DNA from: a virus
IMG/VR virus record: IMGVR_UViG_3300030389_001651
Coordinates: 1 to 30,499 of that record
Length of the DNA stretch: 30,499 nt
Direction: 5' to 3' (one strand)
Shown here piece after piece: positions 18,867 to 27,515 of this stretch. The position numbers and the translations under genes were made by a program. The number at the start of each line of letters is the position of its first letter. The stretch's first letter is position 1. The notes beneath the pieces are model-generated. The model did no database searches. It worked only from the letters and a program-made list of their open reading frames with translations, and was not told the DNA's origin.

Positions 18867-19599
18867 TTGTTATCTCCTTCACATTATCTGTGTTGTTTGC
18901 TACAGCCGTAAAGCCTAGCTTTTCTATTAATGCAGTAAGATCTGGAACTTCAAAAGCTTCTAACTTACCACTCCTATCCTTGGCAACGTAGCCTTGACCA
19001 ACTCTGGTTTGCAACCATCTGGCTTGAACTGCATTACCCTCCGCGTCTGTATCGTCAATAACTCTAAGAGCTAAGACTTCATCAAAGAAATAAGTAATGG
19101 ACTGACCTAACTTTGTACCAACCATTTTAGGCTCGTGCATAAAGATACCGTCACTATTTACTTTTTCTTCTTTACAAATAAACATAACGTGCATGTGTAA
19201 ATCACGAAAAGCACGCATGACATTTGTTACAGATTCTTGTACCTCCCCGTATGCTTTACGAGGATCTTTGTGTCTGGCTTTCTCCTGTTGCAATAACAGT
19301 TCACTAATCTCTGATATAGAGTCAAGACAAACCGTATCGTATTGAAGTTGTCCAGTATTTAGCAACTCATGAAGTTGCATAAGTTCAGAAGCTTCTTTCA
19401 CTTCTATAGCATCTACATTAGTTGCATCTTTAATAGATAACAACCCTGCCTCAGCACTAATTACTAACACCTTGCCTGGTGCAGTTTTAGCAAGAGATGT
19501 TTTACCTGCTCCAGCCATTCCATACACAAGAACTTTTGCTCCTTGATCCTGGACTAACTTTTCAGGCGTTACAATCCTGCTTGATAAATCATTATTCAT
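18859..19599 (-). CDS. Sak4-like RecA-fold ATPase (AAA_24), single-strand annealing type, 246 aa
   Basis: Walker A is VYGMAGAGKTS (25-35), followed by VLVISAEAGLLS (45-56); Walker B is TVCLDSISE (89-97). The short RecA core, about 180 residues, without recA's C-terminal domain is typical of Sak4. Sak4 proteins anneal strands together with an SSB partner, which the adjacent DUF669 gene could supply. The exonuclease on the other strand (16590-17474) would make the ends. The start has GGAGG about ten bases upstream and its own promoter at 19637-19666. Confidence 0.88.
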   Translation of the reverse strand: MNNDLSSRIVTPEKLVQDQGAKVLVYGMAGAGKTSLAKTAPGKVLVISAEAGLLSIKDATNVDAIEVKEASELMQLHELLNTGQLQYDTVCLDSISEISELLLQQEKARHKDPRKAYGEVQESVTNVMRAFRDLHMHVMFICKEEKVNSDGIFMHEPKMVGTKLGQSITYFFDEVLALRVIDDTDAEGNAVQARWLQTRVGQGYVAKDRSGKLEAFEVPDLTALIEKLGFTAVANNTDNVKEITNV

Positions 19600-19630
19600 A
19601 ATATGGTTCCTCCGTAAATAAATAATTGAT

Positions 19631-19659
19631 TTGCTAATTATACACTAAAAGATTACAAT
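19631..19659 (+). promoter_or_regulatory. Plus-strand promoter of the regulator and Prim-Pol genes
   Basis: TTGCTA (19631-19636), exactly 17 bases, TACAAT (19654-19659): 4/6 and 5/6 matches. It overlaps the opposed promoter of the Sak4 gene, so the two should compete. TACAATGTGTAAA (19654-19666), an operator-like palindrome, covers its -10. Confidence 0.65.
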
Positions 19660-19666
19660 GTGTAAA
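19637..19666 (-). promoter_or_regulatory. Minus-strand promoter of the Sak4-DUF669 genes, with operator-like motif
   Basis: TTTACA (19666-19661), an 18-base spacer and a perfect TATAAT (19642-19637). The -35 lies in TACAATGTGTAAA, matching those at 8092 and 8714. A repressor bound there would block both directions; the HTH gene at 19689 is the obvious candidate. Confidence 0.68.
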
Positions 19667-19688
19667 ATTAATTTATCAGGAGAGTAAA

Positions 19689-20027
19689 ATGGAGGAAATA
19701 GAAAGTCTACAATGGATCGCAAATTATTACCACAGACAAAATTCAATATCTCGAGAAAAGCTAAGGAGGTTAGAGAGTATGGGCATTACACCAAAATATA
19801 AAGATAGAAAAGTAGATCTATTTACTTTAGCTATGTATATACAATTTTTAGGAAAAGAAAAAGCAGCTAAAGACTGGGACGTTTCAGAACATACTGTAGA
19901 AGCTTGGAGGTATGGACATAGACAACCGTCTGTAAAACAAGCAAAACGTATAATTAAATTAACTGGCGGTAGGCTGGATTGGGAGTCAATATACGGCTCA
20001 ATAGATGAATTAATTGCAGAAGATTAA
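19689..20027 (+). CDS. HTH transcriptional regulator (Cro/YdaS-like), 112 aa
   Basis: Residues 55-100 read GKEKAAKDWDVSEHTVEAWR followed by YGHRQPSVKQAKRIIKLTGG. This is a helix-turn-helix in which the recognition helix is VSEHTVEAWRYG and the following basic helix resembles YdaS/Cro-type phage regulators. The first 50 residues form a helical N-terminal domain. It lies just downstream of the divergent promoter pair at 19631-19666, so it probably controls its own gene and the Sak4 gene. The same operator-like motif in two other promoter regions suggests wider control. Start has AGGAGAG seven bases upstream. Confidence 0.78.
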   Translation: MEEIESLQWIANYYHRQNSISREKLRRLESMGITPKYKDRKVDLFTLAMYIQFLGKEKAAKDWDVSEHTVEAWRYGHRQPSVKQAKRIIKLTGGRLDWESIYGSIDELIAED

Positions 20028-20030
20028 AAC

Positions 20031-22154
20031 ATGTTTAATTTTAATCTGTCTGAGGGAGAGGCAGCGTTAGATATTGCACTAGCTTATTATGATGAGGGAT
20101 ATAATGTTGTACCTCTACAAAGATCTAACAAAAAACCTCCGCCTTTTTTAAAAGGTTGGGAGCAATACAAAAACGAAAGGCCTTGTAGAACTACCGTTGA
20201 GGAATGGTTTACTGATCGCGATAATTTAGTTGTAGCTTTAGTTTGTGGTAAATTTATTGTTGTAGACGCAGACTCTCCAGAAGCTATGACTTGGGTAGAA
20301 GAAAATTTACCTACCTGTCCATACAAAGTTAGAACTGGTAAGGGTATGCATTATTATTACAATAATCCTGAAAATTACACCACCTTTGCTACAAGAAGAA
20401 CAAACGATACACCTGTTGAAAGGTTGATAGATTTAAGGGGTGTTGGCGGACTCATAATTGCTCCATTTAACCGTCATGCAAACGGTCAAATGTATAAGCC
20501 AATACCCCTCCCAGGTTGGGATATTTTTGATCATAAAGATTTACCAGACTTTACTCCAAAAGAGTTTGAGAAGATAACTGGAGTACCAAAGCATGATACC
20601 GCTAAAAAAACAGCTCCTTTTTCTTTACACGGTGTTAATGAGGGATCAAGAAACGATAATGCTGCACGTATTGCAGGGTATTTAATATCCAAAAACCTTA
20701 ACCTAGACTTTGTAAGAATATTCTTACACAACTGGAATAGAGATAACAAACCCCCTTTACCGCAACAGGAGATAGATTCAGTTGTAGATAATGTAAAAAA
20801 AACACACGATAGGAAAAATCAGATAGCTCCTCTGTTTGTGCAAACCAAAGAAGATATTAGACCGCCTGATGATTTATTTAATCCACCAGGGCTGCTAAAA
20901 GATATGTATGAGTATGCAGAAGAGATAGCACAAGTATCACAACCAGAATTATCTTTAGTAGCTGCTTTATCACTTGCTAGTGTTGTTTGTGGCAGGATAT
21001 TTAAAACCGATATGAATAATTTTTCTAGTATGTATTTCATGTGTATTGCTAAGTCAGGACAAGGCAAGGAAAACATAAAAACATTTGTTGAAGCAGTTTT
21101 GAATGCTTCTGAACACGATAAATTAATAGTAGGAGACGGATATACCTCTAGTGGTGCAGTTCATTCAGTATTAAAGATGAGGCCAACACATATAACTATT
21201 ATGGACGAGTTTGGTAAAAGATTAGAAAGCATAAGCCAAGCTGGTAATACTAACAAAGAGGACGGCATACAAACACTTATGGAAGCTTGGGGTAGATGCC
21301 ACGGTACATTAAGACCAGATAATTATTCTTTAATGGGTATACAAGTAGAAGACATCAAAGAAAAAATTATGAACCGTGTGACACATAAACCTGCTATAAC
21401 TATGGTTGGTTTATCTGTACCTAAAAACTTTTACAAAGCTTTGAACTCTGGTCGTATTGCAGACGGCTTTCTAAATAGGTTTATGGTTATAGAATCTAAA
21501 GAACCAAGACGTGTATCTAATCTTAAAAAGATAAAAAGCCCGCCACTAACAATAGTTAACTGGGTTAATTATATTAGGAGAGATAGAGGTGGCTTGTCAG
21601 CTCCTATGGTAAATAACTCTGAATATAACATACCGCAAGAAGTATTAGCCTTTGATCATGATTCAGAGCAGTTATTACAAGAGTTTGCAAGTGAAATAGT
21701 ACAAAGACAAGATATATTAGAAAGAGATGGCCTAGAGCCGCTTCTAAGCCGTTCTAAGGAAAAAGCTATGCGACTGGCTCTAATATGCGCCTTAGCATCA
21801 AATGCTCAGACACCAACGATTACAGCAGACGTTACTAAATGGGCAATAGACTATGTTAGATATTACGATATGCTCTTTATAGAAGCCTGTAGAGACAAGG
21901 TAGCAAGTTCTGCAACCGAAGCTAAGATTAAGCAAGTATTGTCTTATATCAGGTCTAGGGAAAGCGAGGGCATATCCAAAAGAGAAGTTGACCGTCATGA
22001 ACTATTTAGAAGCATGAAATCACATGAGGTAAAAGAAATTATAGAAAGACTTAAAAACGCTGGAGAGATCCAGGAAATAGATATTAAAGTAGGGGGCAAG
22101 GGCAGGCCAACTAAAAGGTTTGTTGCTGTAGATCCTGCATTCTTTGAAGAATAG
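20031..22154 (+). CDS. Prim-Pol primase fused to a DUF3987-like ATPase/helicase, 707 aa
   Basis: Likely the phage replicative primase-helicase. N-terminal Prim-Pol domain (about 10-165): GYNVVPLQRSNKKPP (23-37), the catalytic D-x-D in FIVVDADS (D79, D81), KVRTGKGMHYYY (99-110) with the conserved His, and IDLRGVGGLIIAP (133-145). A PriCT-like linker (SRNDNAARIAGYLI, about 206-219) follows. The ATPase domain has CIAKSGQGKENIK (338-350) in the Walker A place and ITIMDEFG (388-395) as Walker B. Walker A has Glu instead of the usual Ser/Thr after Lys. A winged-helix-like end (SKREVDRHELFRSMKSHEVK) closes it. No DNA polymerase gene is in the window, so Prim-Pol activity may matter more than usual. 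Confidence 0.85.
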   Translation: MFNFNLSEGEAALDIALAYYDEGYNVVPLQRSNKKPPPFLKGWEQYKNERPCRTTVEEWFTDRDNLVVALVCGKFIVVDADSPEAMTWVEENLPTCPYKVRTGKGMHYYYNNPENYTTFATRRTNDTPVERLIDLRGVGGLIIAPFNRHANGQMYKPIPLPGWDIFDHKDLPDFTPKEFEKITGVPKHDTAKKTAPFSLHGVNEGSRNDNAARIAGYLISKNLNLDFVRIFLHNWNRDNKPPLPQQEIDSVVDNVKKTHDRKNQIAPLFVQTKEDIRPPDDLFNPPGLLKDMYEYAEEIAQVSQPELSLVAALSLASVVCGRIFKTDMNNFSSMYFMCIAKSGQGKENIKTFVEAVLNASEHDKLIVGDGYTSSGAVHSVLKMRPTHITIMDEFGKRLESISQAGNTNKEDGIQTLMEAWGRCHGTLRPDNYSLMGIQVEDIKEKIMNRVTHKPAITMVGLSVPKNFYKALNSGRIADGFLNRFMVIESKEPRRVSNLKKIKSPPLTIVNWVNYIRRDRGGLSAPMVNNSEYNIPQEVLAFDHDSEQLLQEFASEIVQRQDILERDGLEPLLSRSKEKAMRLALICALASNAQTPTITADVTKWAIDYVRYYDMLFIEACRDKVASSATEAKIKQVLSYIRSRESEGISKREVDRHELFRSMKSHEVKEIIERLKNAGEIQEIDIKVGGKGRPTKRFVAVDPAFFEE

Positions 22155-22163
22155 GAGGTAATT

Positions 22164-22631
22164 ATGTTTAAAACACCAAGTTTTGAAACAATACAAGATA
22201 AAAAAAGAGAAGATAGAGTAGCAGGCTTTTTAGAGGGCCTATGGCAAGTAAGTTGTCATAAACTACCAGTTAGTTACGGTATAGATTATTGGATAGAATC
22301 AGCCGATAAATGGTACTGGTGTGAAATTAAATGCCGTAGTTTTGCTAGTGACAAGTACGACACGTTCATCCTATCTGCAAATAAACTACGTAAGGGTGCT
22401 TCGTTTAGTCAATCTACAGGCTACCCTTTTATAACAGTTTACGGTATGACAGACGGTATTTGGATGCATGAATGGATGCCAGATCATGTTTACGATATAC
22501 GTATGAATATCAATCCAACGCCTAATTATGATGAGGACAACGAACCCTACATACATATACCAAAAGAACATTTAACATGTTTATCAGATGTGCCATTAGG
22601 TTTTGATAGGGATGAGATAGGACTTATATAA
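22164..22631 (+). CDS. PD-(D/E)XK nuclease-like protein, 155 aa
   Basis: The core IDYWIESADKWYWCEIKCRS (40-59) fits the PD-(D/E)XK pattern: D41, then E54-x-K56, in a strand after a hairpin; LSANKLRKGASFSQSTGYP follows, with a Tyr/Thr-Gly segment often seen in such folds. Holliday-junction resolvases and small phage nucleases use this fold; the role here is inferred from position after the primase-helicase. AGGAGG stands before the ATG. Its last eight bases overlap the end of the convergent structural gene, with no terminator between them. Confidence 0.7.
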   Translation: MFKTPSFETIQDKKREDRVAGFLEGLWQVSCHKLPVSYGIDYWIESADKWYWCEIKCRSFASDKYDTFILSANKLRKGASFSQSTGYPFITVYGMTDGIWMHEWMPDHVYDIRMNINPTPNYDEDNEPYIHIPKEHLTCLSDVPLGFDRDEIGLI

Positions 22632-25600
22632 TAGGTCTTCTAAATAACTGTTCAGCAAAGTCTATTCTGTCTTGTGGTATGCCGCTTAACTGATCAGAAA
22701 TTTGTACAGGTGCAACTTGTGGCAAGCTTATATTAACTTGAGGTGCTCTAGTTTGTGGAGTTTGTCCCAAAAGATCCTCTACACTTAAATCTGGCACGTT
22801 TTCATCAATAAGTTCAGATGCAATATCACCCACTCTTATTAATTCACCATTAACATATCTATAGCCAAATTGTATGGCTGTTCTTCTTAGCACCTCTAAT
22901 GCTTGTGCTACTGATCCTTTATCAGTTTTAGATGCAAACTTTATAAAAGCTCTGCTACCCAACATTCTTTTAGCAAATTCTAAGCCTGCAAGAGTTCCTA
23001 TGGATGCAAGTGGAGCAAAAACAACACCTGCTGCCATACCTGCAGCTACTAAAGCACCAGGGAAGTTGCCTCTTCCTATTTCTCCTTTTGTTAATACATC
23101 AATTGTATCAGCAAAATGTTTAAGGTCCTTTGCAAACTCTTTACCAAACATAGCTTCTAATGTTTCATCACTATATTTATCTAAAGCTGTGTTTAAGTTT
23201 TTTGCTTTAAAAATATCTGTTACGTTACCACCTTTGACGTTGTAATCAATAGCATCTTCTAAAAGTTGACCAAGGCTTGCTTCTTGCACTTTAGCAAAAT
23301 CATCTGGGTCTAGCATGTTTTTTAGCCTTAAAATATTTTCACTATTTTTTGGTCTGAATATTGTTTCTACTATCTCACTAGGACTTCTATTTGGCAGTTC
23401 TGATAGATTACGGTTAGCTAATAAATCAGCCTCCCTAGCTGATGCTTTGGCCTGTGCCTCCAGTGCACTTATAAAAGCTCTACCTTTTGGTGTTGTGCCT
23501 AATCCATCCTGTCCTCTAAATACTTTTACTAAGTCTTCTACGTCCGCAGACTTAAGTTTAGGAGCTACTTTTACTAATTGATTTATAGTTTGTAGTATAA
23601 TTGGACCGCTTGATGTTCCATCATCAGCTTTAAACAAAGAATTAAGTTTTCCTGGATGTTTTGATTCAAACTTTAGAATTTCTTTAGCAAAGGCAGTATA
23701 ATTTAACGTATCTGTAACAGGATCTATACTTTTTTCAAAAGCATCAGAAAATAATTTTTGTGCAGTTTGTGTTTTAACTCTGTTTAAATTTGTTGCAAGA
23801 TCAGCTTTGTTAGCACCAATCAAATATTTATCGTAATCGTCAACCGCTTTGAAAAAGTCATCTAACTGTCTAAGTGAACCATTAAATATTAGTTTATCGT
23901 ATACTTCATCAGGATCAAAAGCTCCTGTGCCTCTAGCAGCGTTTGTTATTTTTTTTATTGTTGCATTTTTAAAAGGTTCATTTAATTTTGCATTTAATCT
24001 GTCTGCTTGTCTCAGCAAATCAATACTTTCATTAACTTTAGCTATTTCATCAAACGACATAGTATCAAAAATCATTTTGCCTTTTGCGTTTTCTAATTTA
24101 ATAACTTCATTACCTTTAAGTCCCAGAACAGTAAATATACTGTCAGCATTTTCTGGATTGTTTTTTAAAAAATCTTCTCCTTTTAAAGCATGTAAGTCAG
24201 CATCATCAAGTAATCTTGTTAAAGTGTAAAATAGTTCTCTTTCTTTCGAGTCCTTTGATTGCGATATAAAAGCATTTAATTTTCTTTTTGTTTCCAAAAC
24301 TCTAGTTAATTTACCAAAAGGCTGTTGGCCTACAAATTGACCATCAAAACGTGGTAATGAATCATCTAGTTTTAGTATTTCTGCTTCTGCTTCCAAAACA
24401 TTTCTTACATTTATGTCTCCGATTGGATCTTGTAAATTGTCAGTAGTTTTATTAGTTATACCTTGTCTCGCTTTAAAATAGTTTATTGCTTGAATACCTT
24501 TATTTTTATAATATTTAATGACGTTTTCTATAGCTTTTGCAGTTGGATTTACTGCATTATTATTGCCATCATATTTTGCCACACTAAAAAAGGCATCATC
24601 TACTTTGTTATACATTTCCCCAACTTGTCTATTTACAACACCTTTTGCATTACCTAATAAATCTAAAACTTGTTCTCCGTATTCTCGCATACCAGGAGCA
24701 TCTCTATATGTTGCAGTTTCTACAAAGCTGTCAGCTAGGTCCTCTACAGTATTTTTCGTTACCTTTGCTGCTTCATTAGTAGCCATTTCTAAATTTCTTT
24801 TTGTTTGATTTACGGTCTGACCAATATTTTCTGAAGTAACGTCATCTACATAAGCATTAAGAGTTGCTCCTCTTTTTCTAAAAGAATCTGTCATAGTATC
24901 AAACATATCTTTGAGATAGTTTATGTTACCTTTTTCTCTTGATGATTTAAGAACCGCCTCTGCTATTTGTTGTGTTTTTGCACCTAAATTAACATCTAAT
25001 CCTTGTAAAGCTATTGCGTATTTAGCATCAAGCAATTTAACTTTGCCATCTGCTACAGCTTTTTTTATTTCTGCTTCGGTTGCTTCTTTACCTAAAGATT
25101 CATCTAATTTTTTTATATCTGTTACATCTCTACCTTTTGCAGCTTGATTTGCTAGTCTTTTTGTAGATGTTGGGGCCTTTGCACCAAGAAATGTTCTATA
25201 TAACACAGCTGAACCTTCACCTACTCCTTGACCAAAACCTCCAATAGTAAATTCGTATCCTAGTAATTTAGCTAAATCCTCTTTATCTTGTAGCTGAAAA
25301 CCTTGAACTGCATCTGCAACCTCTTCAATACCCTTACCACCTGCGCCTCCAATAGCAGATCCTAAAATTCTTGTGTAACGTTCTCCAACTCCTGTTAAAC
25401 CTCTAATACCCTTGTACAGTCTGCTTTGCGGTAAAACACCATACACACTTCCTATAACGGGTCCTGCTATTCCTGCAAAGTCAGCAATATCTGCTCTGCC
25501 TTCAAATTTGTTAGCATCTATAATTGTATTTAATTCTAATACGGTACCGTCATTAAGTGTTTTTGTTTGAACTGGCTGTCCTCTAGCTCTTAGTCCAGTA

Positions 25601-25884
25601 GGAGTTAAAGCAAGTTGTCCTTTTGAATTTCTAGTAAATCCAGACGATCCAACATAGTTTCTTAATACTGATTCTTTTTCCTCATAAGTTTCTGCTCTTG
25701 ATAATAAACGTCTTATTTGTAAATCATCTACACCTGTTTCATAATCAAAAAATAAATCGTTTATGACTGGGTTCAAAGCACCCTTCATGATTTGTGCTTT
25801 TACTAGCTTTCTTGCATCACTAGGGTTTGCAGCTTCAACGCTTTCAAAAACACCTGGAGCTATTTCTACTCTATAAGCAGGCAT
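22624..25884 (-). CDS. Very large virion protein, probable internal/ejection protein, 1086 aa
   Basis: Size, position as last gene of the structural set and composition suggest an internal virion or ejection protein; I cannot name the family. The N-terminus begins PAYRVEIAPGVFESVEAANP and continues to a LALTPTGLRARGQ segment seen in marine-phage virion proteins. The middle is a long series of charged helices (about 280-900). Near the end lies a hydrophobic, Ala/Gly-rich segment (FPGALVAAGMAAGVVFAPLA) that could cross a membrane during DNA entry. A second Gly/Ala stretch occurs near residue 140. Coupled to the upstream gene by TAATG. Confidence 0.7.
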   Translation of the reverse strand: MPAYRVEIAPGVFESVEAANPSDARKLVKAQIMKGALNPVINDLFFDYETGVDDLQIRRLLSRAETYEEKESVLRNYVGSSGFTRNSKGQLALTPTGLRARGQPVQTKTLNDGTVLELNTIIDANKFEGRADIADFAGIAGPVIGSVYGVLPQSRLYKGIRGLTGVGERYTRILGSAIGGAGGKGIEEVADAVQGFQLQDKEDLAKLLGYEFTIGGFGQGVGEGSAVLYRTFLGAKAPTSTKRLANQAAKGRDVTDIKKLDESLGKEATEAEIKKAVADGKVKLLDAKYAIALQGLDVNLGAKTQQIAEAVLKSSREKGNINYLKDMFDTMTDSFRKRGATLNAYVDDVTSENIGQTVNQTKRNLEMATNEAAKVTKNTVEDLADSFVETATYRDAPGMREYGEQVLDLLGNAKGVVNRQVGEMYNKVDDAFFSVAKYDGNNNAVNPTAKAIENVIKYYKNKGIQAINYFKARQGITNKTTDNLQDPIGDINVRNVLEAEAEILKLDDSLPRFDGQFVGQQPFGKLTRVLETKRKLNAFISQSKDSKERELFYTLTRLLDDADLHALKGEDFLKNNPENADSIFTVLGLKGNEVIKLENAKGKMIFDTMSFDEIAKVNESIDLLRQADRLNAKLNEPFKNATIKKITNAARGTGAFDPDEVYDKLIFNGSLRQLDDFFKAVDDYDKYLIGANKADLATNLNRVKTQTAQKLFSDAFEKSIDPVTDTLNYTAFAKEILKFESKHPGKLNSLFKADDGTSSGPIILQTINQLVKVAPKLKSADVEDLVKVFRGQDGLGTTPKGRAFISALEAQAKASAREADLLANRNLSELPNRSPSEIVETIFRPKNSENILRLKNMLDPDDFAKVQEASLGQLLEDAIDYNVKGGNVTDIFKAKNLNTALDKYSDETLEAMFGKEFAKDLKHFADTIDVLTKGEIGRGNFPGALVAAGMAAGVVFAPLASIGTLAGLEFAKRMLGSRAFIKFASKTDKGSVAQALEVLRRTAIQFGYRYVNGELIRVGDIASELIDENVPDLSVEDLLGQTPQTRAPQVNISLPQVAPVQISDQLSGIPQDRIDFAEQLFRRPII

Positions 25885-27485
25885 TATTCACTTCCTGGAT
25901 TTAATTTTATGTCAATTTCTTCTTCGTTTTTTGATGGTCTTTGATTCTCTTGCTGCAAAGCCTCTAATATTTTAAACAAATCTGTAGGTGGAGGTTTTTC
26001 ACCTGCTGCTGCATAACGATCTTCTAAATTTTGAAACTCCGTGCCCGCTTTAGCTTGATCTCTTTCTAGGTCAGCTCTTCTTCTTGCAATTATTGATAAT
26101 ATTTCATCTGATGTTAATGTTGCTCCACTTAAGCCCTCTAATTTTCCAACTAGCGTTGTTGCTAATTCAATATCTTTATCTGATAGTCTACCACTAGCTT
26201 GACCAAGAACTTTATCTGCGTTTCCAATTGATATTTCTCTTAATAAATTCTCAACCTCTGTTTTTGCATCCATAGGCGCATTAGGATTTCCCAAAGCCCT
26301 AATTCTGTAGCCAAATTGCTTAAATAAATTGTTAAGCCCTGTAACGCTTGTTTGACTTAATATATTTTCAACTTGATTCAAAAAGTTAAGACTAGCTGCA
26401 TTTTCAGCCATTGTGCTTGCATACGTTGTGTAATCTTTATCCATTTTATATCGTAATTCATCACTTAAACCACCTTTACCGCTAGCTTTTATAAGTTCAA
26501 GTTTTAAAGCTAACTCTTCTGCGGCTCTTTCTTCTGCCGCTGCAGCAGCACCTTGAGCAAGACCTGCCCCAACCTGTCCTGTTTTGACTAATGCAGAACC
26601 TACGTTACGTATAAATCTATCAAACTGTGGTGTACCAAAAATATCTGAAATACTTGGTCTTTTATCTTTATTACCTGTACCTCCTCCTGTTCCTGAGCCT
26701 GTGCCATCTTCTGCATTTATCTCTTCTTCTTTATTTTCTTTTTCTTTTTCAAGATTGTCTTGAACTTCTGCGATTGCTTTGTTAGCTTCTATTACCTCAC
26801 CTACTTTGAGCTTATTAATACTTTTTTGTAATTCGTCTCTTTGTTCGTTTATTGCATCTATTTCGGATGCCCTATCAATTCCATAAATTCCTGCACCTGT
26901 AAGAAGTGATGCTTTAGCTACATCTACGCCTGGAATTTTAGGTATTGTGATTTGCGTGTAAGGTGCACCACCCCCTGTTGGACTAACGGTTGGTCCTTTT
27001 TTGATTGGTTTTTTGTAAAACGGATTTAAAAGGTTTTTTAATTTTTTTAATTTTGAAATTTTTTCAGTTTTTTTTTGAATTTTTCTACCCATAACTAGAG
27101 CCTTTAGTCCTAAACCAGCTTTAGTGCCACCACCAGTAAACATCAACGTACCTGATAAATAATCTATTGGATCTTTGGGATCAAAAAACACTAATTTGCT
27201 TTCTTCAAGAACTAATAAATTTACTGCATCTTTTAGTTCGTTTGCTGTTTTTCCAGTTGGATCAATACCCATTTCCACAAATGCAGCAATTTCTTCTGGG
27301 TTAAGAAGATATGGATTTTCAATCATTTCTCCATAATTACCTTGTGCTAACTCGATTTGTGCTGTATCTATAAAAGATTGTGTTTCAGCATCAAATCCAG
27401 GAAGTTTAGGTGGCTCTGCACTCGCTCTTTTTTCTATAGGTTCATAATAACTAGTTGAATATGATGGTCTATTACCTAGTGACAT
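25884..27485 (-). CDS. Virion structural protein, 533 aa
   Basis: No named family. The N-terminal 100 residues are acidic with proline (PPKLPGFDAETQSFIDTAQ). A basic, Lys-rich stretch with GRKIQKKTEKISKLKKLKNL lies around 135-150. A Gly-rich linker (GTGSGTGGGTGNKDK) separates it from a helical C-terminal domain with an Ala run (QGAAAAAEERAAEELAL) and the segment SIGNADKVLGQASGRLSDKD. This C-terminal layout is familiar from uncharacterised virion proteins of marine podovirus-like phages. Coupled to the following 1086-aa gene, so the two are probably assembled together. Confidence 0.7.
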   Translation of the reverse strand: MSLGNRPSYSTSYYEPIEKRASAEPPKLPGFDAETQSFIDTAQIELAQGNYGEMIENPYLLNPEEIAAFVEMGIDPTGKTANELKDAVNLLVLEESKLVFFDPKDPIDYLSGTLMFTGGGTKAGLGLKALVMGRKIQKKTEKISKLKKLKNLLNPFYKKPIKKGPTVSPTGGGAPYTQITIPKIPGVDVAKASLLTGAGIYGIDRASEIDAINEQRDELQKSINKLKVGEVIEANKAIAEVQDNLEKEKENKEEEINAEDGTGSGTGGGTGNKDKRPSISDIFGTPQFDRFIRNVGSALVKTGQVGAGLAQGAAAAAEERAAEELALKLELIKASGKGGLSDELRYKMDKDYTTYASTMAENAASLNFLNQVENILSQTSVTGLNNLFKQFGYRIRALGNPNAPMDAKTEVENLLREISIGNADKVLGQASGRLSDKDIELATTLVGKLEGLSGATLTSDEILSIIARRRADLERDQAKAGTEFQNLEDRYAAAGEKPPPTDLFKILEALQQENQRPSKNEEEIDIKLNPGSE

Positions 27486-27515
27486 TTTTGTTTTCCATAT
27501 TTGTTATAAATACCA

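Noticed and set aside
22874-25147. Several plus-strand frames of 64-126 codons opposite the 1086-aa gene
   Set aside because: Ser/Leu/Ala-rich shadows of a real gene with good coding character; no ribosome sites or coupling.
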